From CAYTZH01 sp964442285 (GTDB lineage Bacteria > Myxococcota_A > UBA9160 > JAFDET01): DNA of 16,252 bases. Shown in pieces: positions 1 to 8,678 of the stretch; positions within the stretch are counted from its first letter, which is position 1, and each line of letters opens with the position of its first letter. Made by a program: the position numbers and the translations under genes. The notes below the pieces were generated by a model. That model made no database searches. It was not told the origin of the DNA and worked only from the letters and a program-made list of their open reading frames with translations. The stretch spans positions 1 through 16,252 of the forward strand of contig CAYTZH010000068.1 in the NCBI GenBank assembly GCA_964442285.1. The letters run 5' to 3'.

Positions 1-551
1 GCCTCGTCGTAGCCGTCGAGCAGCGCCTCGCGCTTGGCGAGGATCGAGTTGACGTAGTCGCCGCAGGTCTTGCCCTTGGTCATCTTGGCGTTGACGTGGT
101 GCCGCGAGAAGGTGGAGACCTTGGCCCGGATTCCGTTCTCTACGCCCTCGTCGCCCAGGTAGGCGCCCCAGGCCCAGGCCACCACGGCCACCCGCACCGG
201 GTTGTCGCCCGGGTTGAGCCCCATGGCTCCGTCTCCCACGAAGACCAGCGGCCGGATGTATCCCTCGGCCAGGTCGTTGGCCCGCAGGCTCTCGAGCACC
301 GCCTGGGTCACCTGCTCCGGGGTGAAGGGGACCGTCAGCAGGTTGATGTGGGCGGACTCGAACAGGCGCCGGACGTGCTCCTGGAGCCGGAACACCGCCG
401 TGCGACCGTCCTGGGTGCGGTAGGCGCGGATGCCCTCGAAGACGCCGAGCCCGTAGTGGAGGGTGTGGGTGAGGACGTGGACCTGGGCGGCGTCCCAGTC
501 GACGAGGCTTCCGTCGAGCCAGATCTTCTTCCCGGTGATTCCGGCGCTCAT
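1..551 (-). CDS. ilvE: Branched-chain amino acid aminotransferase, N-terminal part (runs off window)
   Basis: This is a PLP-dependent class IV (fold type IV) aminotransferase. The family carries out the last step of valine, leucine and isoleucine synthesis, moving the amino group of glutamate onto the branched 2-oxo acids in the cytosol. I translated 183 codons from the ATG at 551; the C-terminal part lies beyond position 1. Visible family features are the start W-x-D-G-x-x-V-x-W (residues 11-19), the stretch HTLHYGLGVFEGIRAY (29-44), IRPLVF (99-104) and the probable PLP-binding lysine K161 in GKTCGDYVNS. The start is supported by a GAGGAG Shine-Dalgarno a few bases upstream. The gene lies 26 bp downstream of the response-regulator/J-domain gene on the same strand, so it may be the distal gene of the gat operon. 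A D-amino-acid aminotransferase or ADC lyase is less likely, because the N-terminal motif set fits IlvE. Confidence 0.93.
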   Translation of the reverse strand, partial: MSAGITGKKIWLDGSLVDWDAAQVHVLTHTLHYGLGVFEGIRAYRTQDGRTAVFRLQEHVRRLFESAHINLLTVPFTPEQVTQAVLESLRANDLAEGYIRPLVFVGDGAMGLNPGDNPVRVAVVAWAWGAYLGDEGVENGIRAKVSTFSRHHVNAKMTKGKTCGDYVNSILAKREALLDGYDE

Positions 552-577
552 GGGGCTCCTCGGCTAGAGGCCCATTG

Positions 578-2509
578 CTAGCGTCGCAGAAGCCTCCGCA
601 CCAGCCCCTTGCTCTTCTCCCGGCGCATGTTCATCAGCCGCAGCTCCCGCAGCGCCTCCACGCAGTCGGAGCGGATCCCGATCGCCTTCGTGAACAGCTT
701 CTCCGCGGCGCCGTCCTTTCCGACGGCCTTGCACAGGCGTCCGAGGAAGACGATCGGCTTCACGCTGTTGGGAGCCGCCTTGGCCGCCCGCCTCAGCTCC
801 TGGACGGCGACGTCCCGGGCGGCCGCGTCGTCGGGCGAGGCCAGGAAGCGGGCCCAGGCCATGTGGGCCAGGTACTCCGGCTCGTCCGGGTAGATCTCGG
901 TGGCGGTCTGGAAGTGCTCGAAGGCCTTCGGGTAGCGCTTGTTCTTCAGAGCGGCCTCGCCCTTCTTGAAGTGCTCCTCCGCGGCGACGGCCTGGCGCCC
1001 CTCCTCCAGCTGCGCCGCATCGCGCTCGCCGCGGGCCAGCTCCAGCCGGTAGGCGGCCCGGGTGTCGGCGTCGGAGAGGGCCGCGTGGGCCTGCGAGATG
1101 ATCCCGAAGATCTCCTCGGCCAGGCGGCGCACGCTCTCGCCGTTGGCCCGGAAGCGGTCCGGGTGGGTCCGCTTGGCCAGCTCCACGTAGGCCTCGCGCA
1201 CGGCGTTGTCGTCGGCGGTGGTGGCGTCGACGCCGAGCACCTCGAAGTAGTTGCGGCCGCGCATCCGCGCAGTCATCGAGGCGAGCTCGCTGCGGATGCC
1301 CTCGTCGTCGGGCGCGGGCGCCGCGGGGCGGGCCTTGCGGCCGCCCTCCGCCGACGCCTTCGCGGGGCGCGGTGCCGGCCGCCAGTCTGGCGCGCGCAGG
1401 TCGAGGAGCTCTGCACAGAGCAGGCCGTAGATCACCCGCTTCGACGACTCGTCGGTGCAGATGTCGACCAGTCGCGGGGCGCGGTCCAGACCCGCCAGGA
1501 GCGCCTCGTGCTCCGGCCCGAGGGCCACCTCCTGGAACTGGTAGAAGGGGCTCTCGCTCATCACCAGCCGATGTCGGGCGTAGACGGTGAGGTAGGTATC
1601 CACCCGCGGCAGCGGGAAGCGCCCTCGGACTCCGTCGAGGATGATGTCGGCCGGGCTGCGGTCGAGGGCCAGGGCGTTGCCCCCCTTGAGCTCGCCGCCG
1701 CGGTGGAACTCGAAGCCGCCAGCGTCCCACTCGAAGACCTCGAAGAGCTTCTCCTCCGCCTGCACCCGCAGGACCGAGGACACCTCCTCCTCGTCGAGGG
1801 CCGCCATGGCCACCAGGATCTCGCCCTGGAGGCCCTCGCCGCGCTGCACGCGGCGCAGCGACTCGGCCAGCGCCTTCTGGTCGATGCGACCCATCTTCAG
1901 GAGCAGGTTGCCCAGGCACTCGCTCACCAGGTTGGACTTCACCGCCGCGGGCCGGCCGTCGCGGATCTGCAGACCCTTCTTCTTGCGACCGTTGCGCAGC
2001 AGCAGGGTGCCCGTGGCGCGCAGGCCGTGGAGGTGGTGGAGCAGCGACGGGAACGGCAGCTCGTCGAGGAAGCCGGTGAGGCTGCGCGGGCGCCGTCGCC
2101 CCGTGTCCGGGGCGGCCGCGGCGGCCATCGCGGGCACACCGTCCAGGTGCTTGCGCACGGTCTCGAGCAGCGTGTCGAGCTTGACCGGCTTGGTCAGGAA
2201 GGCGGCGGCGCGCAGCGACTCGGCCCGCTGGACGTACTCCGGGGTCCGGGTGCAGCCGGTGAGCACGATCGCCGGCGTCTCGGCGGCGGTTCCGCCGCCG
2301 CGCCGCACCTCGGCCAGCACGTCGAAGCCGTCCCGGCGGGGCAGCAGCAGGTCGAGCAGCAGGAGGTCCGGGGGCTCGCTCCGGAACGCCAGCAGCGCGG
2401 CGTCTCCGTCGTGCGCAGTTCGTACGCAGTAGCCCTCGCCATCCAGCGCCTTCGCCAGGATCTGACACAGGTTGCGGTCATCGTCGACGCAGAGGATGGT
2501 GCGGGGCAT
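578..2509 (-). CDS. Response regulator with DUF4388/PATAN, DnaJ J-domain and TPR region
   Basis: A 643-residue multidomain signalling protein. Residues 1-122 are a CheY-like receiver: acidic pair D9/D10, phospho-acceptor D53 in LLLLDLLLP, T84 and K107. Residues about 143-320 resemble DUF4388 (PATAN), beginning SLTGFLDELPFPSLLHHL. A low-complexity Ala/Pro/Arg linker follows (about 375-402). Residues about 419-490 are a J-domain with the intact HPD triplet (H449-P450-D451), the residues J-proteins need to stimulate Hsp70/DnaK ATPase. Residues about 505-643 look like TPR helices (EEHFKKGEAALKNKRYPKAF). I chose the ATG at 2509 because the receiver begins there; the frame stays open upstream to 3607 only as an antisense-like shadow of mtnA. 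It lies 50 bp downstream of mtnA and 26 bp upstream of ilvE. No DNA-binding or enzymatic output domain is visible, so the output is probably protein-protein. The cognate kinase and exact role are unknown. Confidence 0.88.
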   Translation of the reverse strand: MPRTILCVDDDRNLCQILAKALDGEGYCVRTAHDGDAALLAFRSEPPDLLLLDLLLPRRDGFDVLAEVRRGGGTAAETPAIVLTGCTRTPEYVQRAESLRAAAFLTKPVKLDTLLETVRKHLDGVPAMAAAAAPDTGRRRPRSLTGFLDELPFPSLLHHLHGLRATGTLLLRNGRKKKGLQIRDGRPAAVKSNLVSECLGNLLLKMGRIDQKALAESLRRVQRGEGLQGEILVAMAALDEEEVSSVLRVQAEEKLFEVFEWDAGGFEFHRGGELKGGNALALDRSPADIILDGVRGRFPLPRVDTYLTVYARHRLVMSESPFYQFQEVALGPEHEALLAGLDRAPRLVDICTDESSKRVIYGLLCAELLDLRAPDWRPAPRPAKASAEGGRKARPAAPAPDDEGIRSELASMTARMRGRNYFEVLGVDATTADDNAVREAYVELAKRTHPDRFRANGESVRRLAEEIFGIISQAHAALSDADTRAAYRLELARGERDAAQLEEGRQAVAAEEHFKKGEAALKNKRYPKAFEHFQTATEIYPDEPEYLAHMAWARFLASPDDAAARDVAVQELRRAAKAAPNSVKPIVFLGRLCKAVGKDGAAEKLFTKAIGIRSDCVEALRELRLMNMRREKSKGLVRRLLRR

Positions 2510-2559
2510 GAGCCCCACTCTTATCGTCCCGTCTGGGGGGGCGACATGAGTGATCGTGC

Positions 2560-3618
2560 TCACCTTCCGGCGAGTCGGGCGAGGCTTTCCGCGAAGGGCG
2601 GGCGGGCGACACCGGCCTCGGTCACGATGGCCGTGACCAGCGCGGCCGGGGTGACGTCGAAGGCCGGGTGGCGGGCGGAAACGCCGGCGGGAACGAGCCT
2701 TCGGCCCGCGAGCTGCGTCACCTCTGCCGCTGCCCGCTCCTCGATGGGGATGGCCGACCCGTCGGGCGTCGCCAGATCCACCGTGGAGAGCGGCGCCGCC
2801 ACGTAGAACGGGACGTCGTGCTGGCGGGCGAGCACCGCGAGGGTGTACGTGCCGATCTTGTTGGCGACGTCGCCGTTGGCCGCCACCCGGTCCGCCCCCA
2901 CCACCACCAGGTCCACCTCGCCCCGCTGCATGAAGTGACCCGCCATGCTGTCGGTCACCACCTCCACGGGGATCCCGTCGCGGTCGAGCTCCCAGGCCGT
3001 GAGCCGGGCGCCCTGCAGGAAGGGGCGGGTCTCGTCGGCGAGCACCGACACCCGGCGGCCCGCCTCGACCGCCGCGCGGACCACGCCGAGCGCCGTGCCG
3101 TAGCCCGCGGTGGCCAGGGCGCCCGCGTTGCAGTGGGTGAGCACGCGGGCGCCGTCGGGCACCAGCGCCGCGCCGGCGCCCCCCAGCGCCCGGCACGTGG
3201 CCACGTCGCCCGCCACCAGCGCCTGGGCCGCGGCAACCAGCTGGCCGCGCACGGCGTCGAGCCCGGCGCCGGAGGCCAGCGCCTCGGCCAGCGCCTCCCG
3301 CATGCGTCCCAGGGCCCAGAAGAGGTTGACCGCCGTCGGCCGCGTGCGGGCCAGGCGCTCGAAGGCCGGCTCCAGGGCCGCTGCCAGCCCGGCCGGATCG
3401 GCGGCGTCGGCCACGAGCGCCGCCCGGGCCACCCCGAGGGCCGCCGTGCAGCCGATGGCCGGCGCGCCCCGCACCACCATGTCCTCGATGGCGCGGGCCA
3501 CCGACTCCACGTCGCCCAGGGTGAGGTAGGTCTCCTCGTCGGGCAGCCGGCGCTGGTCGAGGAGCACGACGCCGTCGTCGCTCCAGCGCAGGGTGGACCA
3601 GGCGCACGTCGCGGTCAT
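2560..3618 (-). CDS. mtnA: S-methyl-5-thioribose-1-phosphate isomerase
   Basis: A 352-residue cytosolic enzyme that isomerises 5-methylthioribose 1-phosphate to 5-methylthioribulose 1-phosphate in methionine salvage. It has full family length (about 350). Family motifs run in order: VVRGAPAIGCTAALG (48-62), NLFWAL (98-103), HCNAGALATAGYGTALGV with C163, DETRPFLQGARLTAWEL (195-211), DSMAGHFM (223-230), VGADRVAANGDVANKIGTYT (240-259; D243) and FYVAAPLSTVD (271-281). C163 and D243 are in the sequence contexts of the catalytic Cys and Asp of characterised MtnA proteins, so the enzyme looks active. The related eIF2B-like or ribose-1,5-bisphosphate isomerases are less likely given this motif set. 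Its ATG overlaps the TGA of the asmA-like gene (ATGA), implying translational coupling. No other methionine-salvage gene is in the window. Confidence 0.95.
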   Translation of the reverse strand: MTATCAWSTLRWSDDGVVLLDQRRLPDEETYLTLGDVESVARAIEDMVVRGAPAIGCTAALGVARAALVADAADPAGLAAALEPAFERLARTRPTAVNLFWALGRMREALAEALASGAGLDAVRGQLVAAAQALVAGDVATCRALGGAGAALVPDGARVLTHCNAGALATAGYGTALGVVRAAVEAGRRVSVLADETRPFLQGARLTAWELDRDGIPVEVVTDSMAGHFMQRGEVDLVVVGADRVAANGDVANKIGTYTLAVLARQHDVPFYVAAPLSTVDLATPDGSAIPIEERAAAEVTQLAGRRLVPAGVSARHPAFDVTPAALVTAIVTEAGVARPPFAESLARLAGR

Positions 3619-5753
3619 CGCTGCTTCTGGCCGCCCAGCAATCCCTCGAGCACGTCCTGCACCAGCTCTCCCTCCTCGCCGCCGAGGCTCTCGCCCAGGC
3701 GGCCGCCCGCGTAGCGGAGGGTGAGGGTCGTGGCGGTGCGCGGGTTCACGTCCACCCGGTTCGACCCGTCGGCCAGGTTGCCCCGGATCCGCGCCAGGGG
3801 AATCACCAGGGGCGTGCGCGCGGTGGCGCGGGAGCGGTCCGAGAGAGCGGCGTCGAGCTCCGAGCCGACGGTGATGGCGCCCGTGCCCGCGTAGTCCATG
3901 GTGTCGAAGTCCAGATCGGCCTCGAGGTCGGTGGTGTAGCCGCGGTAGACGATCCGCAGGTCGTCGGTGCGCGCGCTGCCCCCGCCGATGCGCAGGGTGC
4001 CCCCGGCGGACTCGAACTCGTCCTCGTAGTAGGCCTCCAGCGCGTCGCTGCCCCGCAGCCGGTTCACGAGGATGGCGGCCTCGGCGAGCTGGCCGAGCCG
4101 GGTGAAGGTGCTCTTCAGGAAGGAGACGCCGCGCAGCCGCCCGCGACCGACGTCCACGCGCACCTCACCCGTCACCAGCTCGGTGAAAGGGCGCCTGCCC
4201 GCCAGCGGGCCCGAGAGGCGCGCGCGCAGGTCGGCGGGGCCCGACACCTGGTCCTCGAGGGAGCTGAAGGCGCGCAGCAGCGCCTCGAGATCCAGCCGCT
4301 CGCCGCTGGCGACCAGGTCCAGGTCCATGCTCGTGCCGAGGTTCGCGACGCCGCCCTCGAGGCGCAGGGTCTGGCCCGCCGTCGTCAGCTCGATGCCGCG
4401 GGTGCGGATGGCGTCGCCGCTCGCCTCGAGCACGCCGGAGACGGCCAGGGGCGGACTCTCCGGCAGGGCGGCGCGCACGCCGTCCAGGCGGATGCGACCG
4501 CGCACCTCGAGGGGCGCCGTGGCGATCCGCAGATCCTCGAGGGCAACGGGCCCCGAGAGGCCGTACTCGGCCAGGGCCGGCACCATCTCCTCCCAGCCGT
4601 CCAGGGCGAAGGCGGGGGCGTCGACGGAGACGAGGGTCCGCTCGGCCACGTCGGCCGTGCCCCGGGCGTCGGTGTTGTGGATGCGCACCTGGTACTCCAG
4701 GGCGAGCTTGCCGGCCTCGTCGACGCTAATCCGGCCGTTCGCGGTGGCCGTGCGTCCCCGGGGCTTGGTGAAGACGCCCTGGCCGTACACCAGCTCGGCG
4801 TCGGTGGCGTCGAGCTCGAAGGGGCCCGCGAGGCCGGGGCCGCGCAGCTCGGCCCGGAGCGTGGCATCGCCGCGCACGGCGAGGTCGTCGAGGGCCAGGT
4901 CGGCCTGGGCCAGCGCGAGGTCCGCCTCCACCCGCTCCGGCGCCGACGCCGGCCCCTGCAGGACCACGTCGCCCGAGAGCGAGCCCGTGGCCGTCTTCAG
5001 CGCCTCGACGTAGGGGGCGACCGGTGCCAGGCGCAGGCCGTCGAGGCGCAGGGCGACGTCGGCCCGGCCGTCCAGCCCGGCGCTGCCGGAGCCCCTCACC
5101 GCGCCGCCCGAGGCCAGCACGGCGCTCAGCCGGAAGGGGATGGGCGCGTCCAGGGACTCGGCCTGGGCCTCGAGCTCCACCTCCGAGAGGTCCCAGGTGA
5201 CCGGCGGCGACACCGAACGATCCTCCAGGATCACCCGCGCATCGGACAGCCGCAGCGAGCGCACCGCCAGCGCGAAGCCGGGACCGCCGCCCGCGTCGCC
5301 CTCTCCGGCCCCTTCCGGAGGCGCAACGGCGGCGGGGGCGCCGGCGGATCCGGCGCCGGCGGCCGAGGCGGGCTGCGGCAGCTCGATGCCGTCGGCGGTG
5401 CGCACCAGGCGCACCGTCGCGCCCTGGATCGCGAGGGAGTCCACCACGATGGCCCGGGCCAGCAGCGGCGCCAGCGCGAGCTCGAGCCCCACCTCCCGGG
5501 CCTGGGCGAAGGGCTCGTCGCCGGGTCGGGCCCCGGCGACCTGGGGCTGCTGCACCACCAGGCGCGGCGGCATCAGGCCGAAGTCGAGCGCGGCCCAGGT
5601 GACCGCCCGCCCGGTCGCGTCGCGGGCGGCGGTCTCGATCCGCTCGCGCACCGCCGGGCTCTGGATGAGGCGGGGCAGGTACAGGGCCAGGGCGCCGAGC
5701 CCCACGACCAGGAGCACCAGAACGACGAGCACGATCCGGAGCAGGATTCGCAT
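3615..5753 (-). CDS. AsmA-family protein, inner-membrane anchored
   Basis: A 712-residue protein. Residues about 4-27 form one hydrophobic membrane segment after a short basic start (MRILLRIVLVVLVLLVVGLG), so the bulk is predicted to be periplasmic. It is followed by the AsmA-type stretch 'aardATGRAVTW' (about 42-53), a Gly/Ala/Pro-rich linker (about 127-158), and long beta-rich repetitive sequence. Near the C-terminus is an AsmA-like region: RGVSFLKSTFTRLG, then LRIVYRGYTTDLEADLDFD. AsmA/TamB-type proteins are linked to outer-membrane biogenesis and phospholipid transport between membranes; the precise role of this one cannot be read from sequence. A GAGG Shine-Dalgarno sits about 6 nt before the ATG, inside the end of gatB, and only 1 bp separates the two genes. 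It overlaps mtnA by 4 bp. Its presence supports a Gram-negative (two-membrane) host. Confidence 0.85.
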   Translation of the reverse strand: MRILLRIVLVVLVLLVVGLGALALYLPRLIQSPAVRERIETAARDATGRAVTWAALDFGLMPPRLVVQQPQVAGARPGDEPFAQAREVGLELALAPLLARAIVVDSLAIQGATVRLVRTADGIELPQPASAAGAGSAGAPAAVAPPEGAGEGDAGGGPGFALAVRSLRLSDARVILEDRSVSPPVTWDLSEVELEAQAESLDAPIPFRLSAVLASGGAVRGSGSAGLDGRADVALRLDGLRLAPVAPYVEALKTATGSLSGDVVLQGPASAPERVEADLALAQADLALDDLAVRGDATLRAELRGPGLAGPFELDATDAELVYGQGVFTKPRGRTATANGRISVDEAGKLALEYQVRIHNTDARGTADVAERTLVSVDAPAFALDGWEEMVPALAEYGLSGPVALEDLRIATAPLEVRGRIRLDGVRAALPESPPLAVSGVLEASGDAIRTRGIELTTAGQTLRLEGGVANLGTSMDLDLVASGERLDLEALLRAFSSLEDQVSGPADLRARLSGPLAGRRPFTELVTGEVRVDVGRGRLRGVSFLKSTFTRLGQLAEAAILVNRLRGSDALEAYYEDEFESAGGTLRIGGGSARTDDLRIVYRGYTTDLEADLDFDTMDYAGTGAITVGSELDAALSDRSRATARTPLVIPLARIRGNLADGSNRVDVNPRTATTLTLRYAGGRLGESLGGEEGELVQDVLEGLLGGQKQR

Positions 5754-5754
5754 C

Positions 5755-7218
5755 TCAGTCCTCGAGCTTGCGGGCCAGGATCTCGCGCACCGCGCCGGGG
5801 CTGGCCTTGCCCTGGGTGCGCTTCATCACCTGTCCCATCAGGAAGTTGGCCAGCTTCTTCTCGCCGGCCCGGTAGCTGGCCACGGCCTCCGGGTTCGCCG
5901 CCAGCACTTCGTCCACGGCGGTCTCCAGCAGGCCGGTGTCGCTGACCGCCTCGAGTCCGCGCTCGCGGACCCAGGCCTCCGGATCGCCGCCGCGGGCGAC
6001 GAGCTCGGGCACCAGCCCGCGGGCGCCCCGGGGCGCCACCCGTCCCTCGTCCACCAGCTGGATCAGCCGGGCGAAGGCCTCGGGCGTGACGGCGGCCGCC
6101 TCGAGCTCGCGATCGCCCTCCTTCAGCGCCTGGAGCAGGTCCCGCAGCATCCAGTTGGCCACCGTCCTGGGCGTGCCGTGGACCTCGGCCGCCGCCTCGA
6201 AGAAGTCCGCCAGGGCCCGGCTCTCGGTGAGCAGCCGCGCAGCGTGGCTGGGGAGCCCGTAGGCCGCCTCGAAGCGCTGGCGGCGCCGCTCCGGCAGCTC
6301 GGGGAGCGACGCCCGCACGGCCTCGATCTGGGCCTCGCCCAGCTCCAGCGGGATCAGGTCCGGGTCCGGGAAGTAGCGGTAGTCGTCGGCGTTCTCCTTG
6401 AAGCGCATCACCCGGGTGCGACCCCGGTCCGGGTCGAAGAGCATCGTCGCCTGCTGCACCCGGCCGCCGTCCTCGAGCACCTCGGCCTGGCGCTCGATTT
6501 CCGCCTCGATGGCCGCCTCCACGAAGCGGAAGGAGTTCAGGTTCTTGATCTCGGTGCGGGTGCCGAAGGCCGTCTCGCCCCGGGGCCGCAGCGACACGTT
6601 GGCGTCGCAGCGGAACTGGCCCTTCTCCATGTCGGCGTCGGAGACGTCGATGGTGCGCAGCACCCCGCGGAGGGCGCGCAGGTAGGCCGAGGCCTCGGCG
6701 GCGGAGCGCAGGTCCGGCTCCGAGACGATCTCGAGCAGCGGCACCCCGGCCCGGTTCAGGTCCATGTGGGACTCGTCCTCCACGTGCTCGGCGTCGTCGT
6801 GGATGGACTTCCCGGCGTCCTCCTCCATGTGGATGCGCGTGAGGCCCACGCGTTTCCCGTCGCCCTCCTCGTCGGTGTCGATGTCGAGGTGGCCGCCGAG
6901 GACGACCGGCGACTCGTACTGCGAGATCTGGTAGCCCTTGGGCAGATCGGGGTAGAAGTAGTTCTTGCGGGCGAAGACCGAGCGCCGCTGCACCTCCCCA
7001 CCCACGGCCAGGCCCGCCCGGATGGCGTGCTCCACGGCCCGCTCGTTCAGGACCGGAAGCGCCCCGGGGAGCGCGAGGCAGACCGGACAGACCCGCTGGT
7101 TGGGTTCCTCGCCGTAGGCGACGGCGCAGCCGCAGAAGAGCTTGCTCTCGGTGCGAAGGTGGACGTGCACCTCCAGGCCGATCACCGGCTCCCAGCGCTC
7201 GAGCAGGGCATCGCTCAT
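5755..7218 (-). CDS. gatB: Asp-tRNA(Asn)/Glu-tRNA(Gln) amidotransferase subunit B
   Basis: A 487-residue GatB, the subunit that binds mischarged tRNA and carries out kinase/amidotransfer chemistry in the GatCAB complex, converting Glu-tRNA(Gln) and/or Asp-tRNA(Asn) to the amidated forms. The N-terminus WEPVIGLEVHVHL (9-21) is the family signature. C29, C31, C44 and C47 form the probable zinc site. Other motifs are RKNYFYPDLPKGYQISQYE, EEDAGKSIHD, DLNRAGVPLLEIVSEPD and FRCDANVSLRP. The C-terminal helical tRNA-binding tail (YqeY-like) ends VMKRTQGKASPGAVREIL. Length is normal. The ATG at 7218 is preceded by GGAGG and overlaps the gatA stop (ATGA). It is followed 1 bp later by the asmA-like gene. 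Confidence 0.97.
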   Translation of the reverse strand: MSDALLERWEPVIGLEVHVHLRTESKLFCGCAVAYGEEPNQRVCPVCLALPGALPVLNERAVEHAIRAGLAVGGEVQRRSVFARKNYFYPDLPKGYQISQYESPVVLGGHLDIDTDEEGDGKRVGLTRIHMEEDAGKSIHDDAEHVEDESHMDLNRAGVPLLEIVSEPDLRSAAEASAYLRALRGVLRTIDVSDADMEKGQFRCDANVSLRPRGETAFGTRTEIKNLNSFRFVEAAIEAEIERQAEVLEDGGRVQQATMLFDPDRGRTRVMRFKENADDYRYFPDPDLIPLELGEAQIEAVRASLPELPERRRQRFEAAYGLPSHAARLLTESRALADFFEAAAEVHGTPRTVANWMLRDLLQALKEGDRELEAAAVTPEAFARLIQLVDEGRVAPRGARGLVPELVARGGDPEAWVRERGLEAVSDTGLLETAVDEVLAANPEAVASYRAGEKKLANFLMGQVMKRTQGKASPGAVREILARKLED

Positions 7219-8678
7219 GCGGCCTCCGGCGGGCGCTGCGACGCCCACTCGGTGCGTCGCTCGTAGGCGTCGGCGACCTGCAGCAGCCGGGCCTCGTCGA
7301 GGGGGCGTCCGAGGAGCTGCAGGCCGACCGGCATGCCGTCGGCGAAGCCACACGGGATGGACAGGCCCGGGAGCCCCACCAGCGCCGCCGACACCGTGTA
7401 GACGTCGGAGAGGTACATCCGAAGGGGATCGTCGGCCTTCTCGCCCAGGCGGAAGGCCACCTCCGGCGCGGTGGGCGTGGCCAGGACGTCGCACTGGGCC
7501 AGGGCCGCGTCGAAGTCGCGGCGCAGGAGCGTGCGCACCCGGGTGGCCTTGGCGTAGTAGGCGTCGTAGTAGCCCGCCGAGAGCACGTAGGTACCGAGGA
7601 GGATGCGCCGCTTCACCTCGGCGCCGAAGCCCTGGGAGCGGGTGCGCCGGTACATGGCGTGCAGGTTCTCGGCGTCGGCGGCGCGAACGCCGTAGCGGAC
7701 CCCGTCGTAGCGGGCGAGATTGCTCGAGGCCTCGGCGGTGGCGATCAGGTAGTAGGTGGCCACGGCGTAGGCCGTGTGGGGCAGCGACACCTCGCGCACC
7801 TTGGCGCCGGCGCCCTCGAGCTCGCCGACGGCCGCCTCGACCGCCGCCAGCACGCCCGGCTGGATCGCGTCGGCGACGAAGTACTCCCGGGGCAGGCCGA
7901 CCACCACGCCCGAGACGTCGCCCGTGAGCGCCCCCGCGTAGTCGGGCACGGGCTCGGGCAACGAGGTCGAGTCGCGCGGGTCGTGGCCCGCCAGCACCGA
8001 CAGGGCCTGCGCGGCGTCGGCGGCGGTGCGGGTCAGCGGGCCGATCTGGTCCAGGGAGGAGGCGAAGGCCACCAGGCCGTAGCGCGAGACCCGCCCGTAG
8101 GTGGGCTTCAGGCCGACGACACCGCACAGCGATGCCGGCTGGCGCACGGAGCCGCCGGTGTCGCTGCCCAAAGCCAGGGGCGCGACGCCCGCCGCCACCG
8201 CCGCCGCGGGCCCGCCGGAGGAGCCCCCGGCCGTCCGCTCCGGGTCCCAGGGGTTGCGGACGGCGCCGTAGCGGGAGTTCTCGTTGGAGGAGCCCATGCC
8301 GAACTCGTCCATGTTGCCGCGCCCGATCACGACGGCACCGGCCGCCCGGAGGCGCTCCACGGCGTGGGCGTCGTAGGGCGAGATCCAGCCGTCGAGGATC
8401 CGCGAGGCGCAGGCTCCGGGCTCGCCCGCCTGGACGATGTTGTCCTTCAGCACCACGGGAACCCCGTCCAGCGGCGAGCGCACCGCGCCGCGGGCCCGGC
8501 GCGCATCGGCGGCCTCGGCCTCCGCCAGGGCGGGCTCGGGGCGCAGCGCCAGCACGGCGTTCAGGTCGGCCCGGGCCTCGGCGCGCGCCAGGGACGCCGC
8601 GACGAGCTCGCGCGCCGACACGCGGCCGGCGTCGAGCGCGGCGCGCAGCTCGCAGAGGCTGCCCAGGGGCTCGCTCAC
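7215..8678 (-). CDS. gatA: Asp-tRNA(Asn)/Glu-tRNA(Gln) amidotransferase subunit A
   Basis: A 487-residue amidase-signature protein, the glutaminase subunit that frees ammonia for GatB. The Ser-cisSer-Lys triad is visible: K78 in PVVLKDNI, S153 in TAGGSSGG and nucleophile S177 in GSDTGGSVRQPASLCGVVGLKP. Downstream, YGRVSRYGLVAFASSLDQIGP is a strong GatA signature that separates it from generic amidases. No ATG exists near the conserved N-terminus (SEPLGSLCELRAALDAG). I chose the GTG at 8678, which overlaps the gatC stop (GTGA) and has GGAGG just before it. The frame stays open upstream to 9092 only as a shadow of gatC. It is coupled to gatC and gatB by 4-bp overlaps on both sides. Confidence 0.96.
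   Translation of the reverse strand: MSEPLGSLCELRAALDAGRVSARELVAASLARAEARADLNAVLALRPEPALAEAEAADARRARGAVRSPLDGVPVVLKDNIVQAGEPGACASRILDGWISPYDAHAVERLRAAGAVVIGRGNMDEFGMGSSNENSRYGAVRNPWDPERTAGGSSGGPAAAVAAGVAPLALGSDTGGSVRQPASLCGVVGLKPTYGRVSRYGLVAFASSLDQIGPLTRTAADAAQALSVLAGHDPRDSTSLPEPVPDYAGALTGDVSGVVVGLPREYFVADAIQPGVLAAVEAAVGELEGAGAKVREVSLPHTAYAVATYYLIATAEASSNLARYDGVRYGVRAADAENLHAMYRRTRSQGFGAEVKRRILLGTYVLSAGYYDAYYAKATRVRTLLRRDFDAALAQCDVLATPTAPEVAFRLGEKADDPLRMYLSDVYTVSAALVGLPGLSIPCGFADGMPVGLQLLGRPLDEARLLQVADAYERRTEWASQRPPEAA

Noticed and set aside
575..2806. 743-codon plus-strand open frame opposite the response regulator and mtnA end
   Set aside because: It is antisense to genes with clear conserved domains and has no recognisable motif. 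Long antisense open frames are expected at this GC content.
2510..3607. Upstream extension of the response-regulator frame into a 1009-residue protein
   Set aside because: The extension is Arg/Gly-rich shadow of mtnA. The receiver domain begins exactly at the ATG at 2509.
2668..3714. 348-codon plus-strand frame over mtnA
   Set aside because: It is antisense to a full-length MtnA with all catalytic motifs, and its His/Gly/Arg-rich composition is typical of a shadow.
4677..7266. Long plus-strand frames over the asmA-like gene and gatB
   Set aside because: No domain signature was seen, and the opposite strand encodes clear family members.
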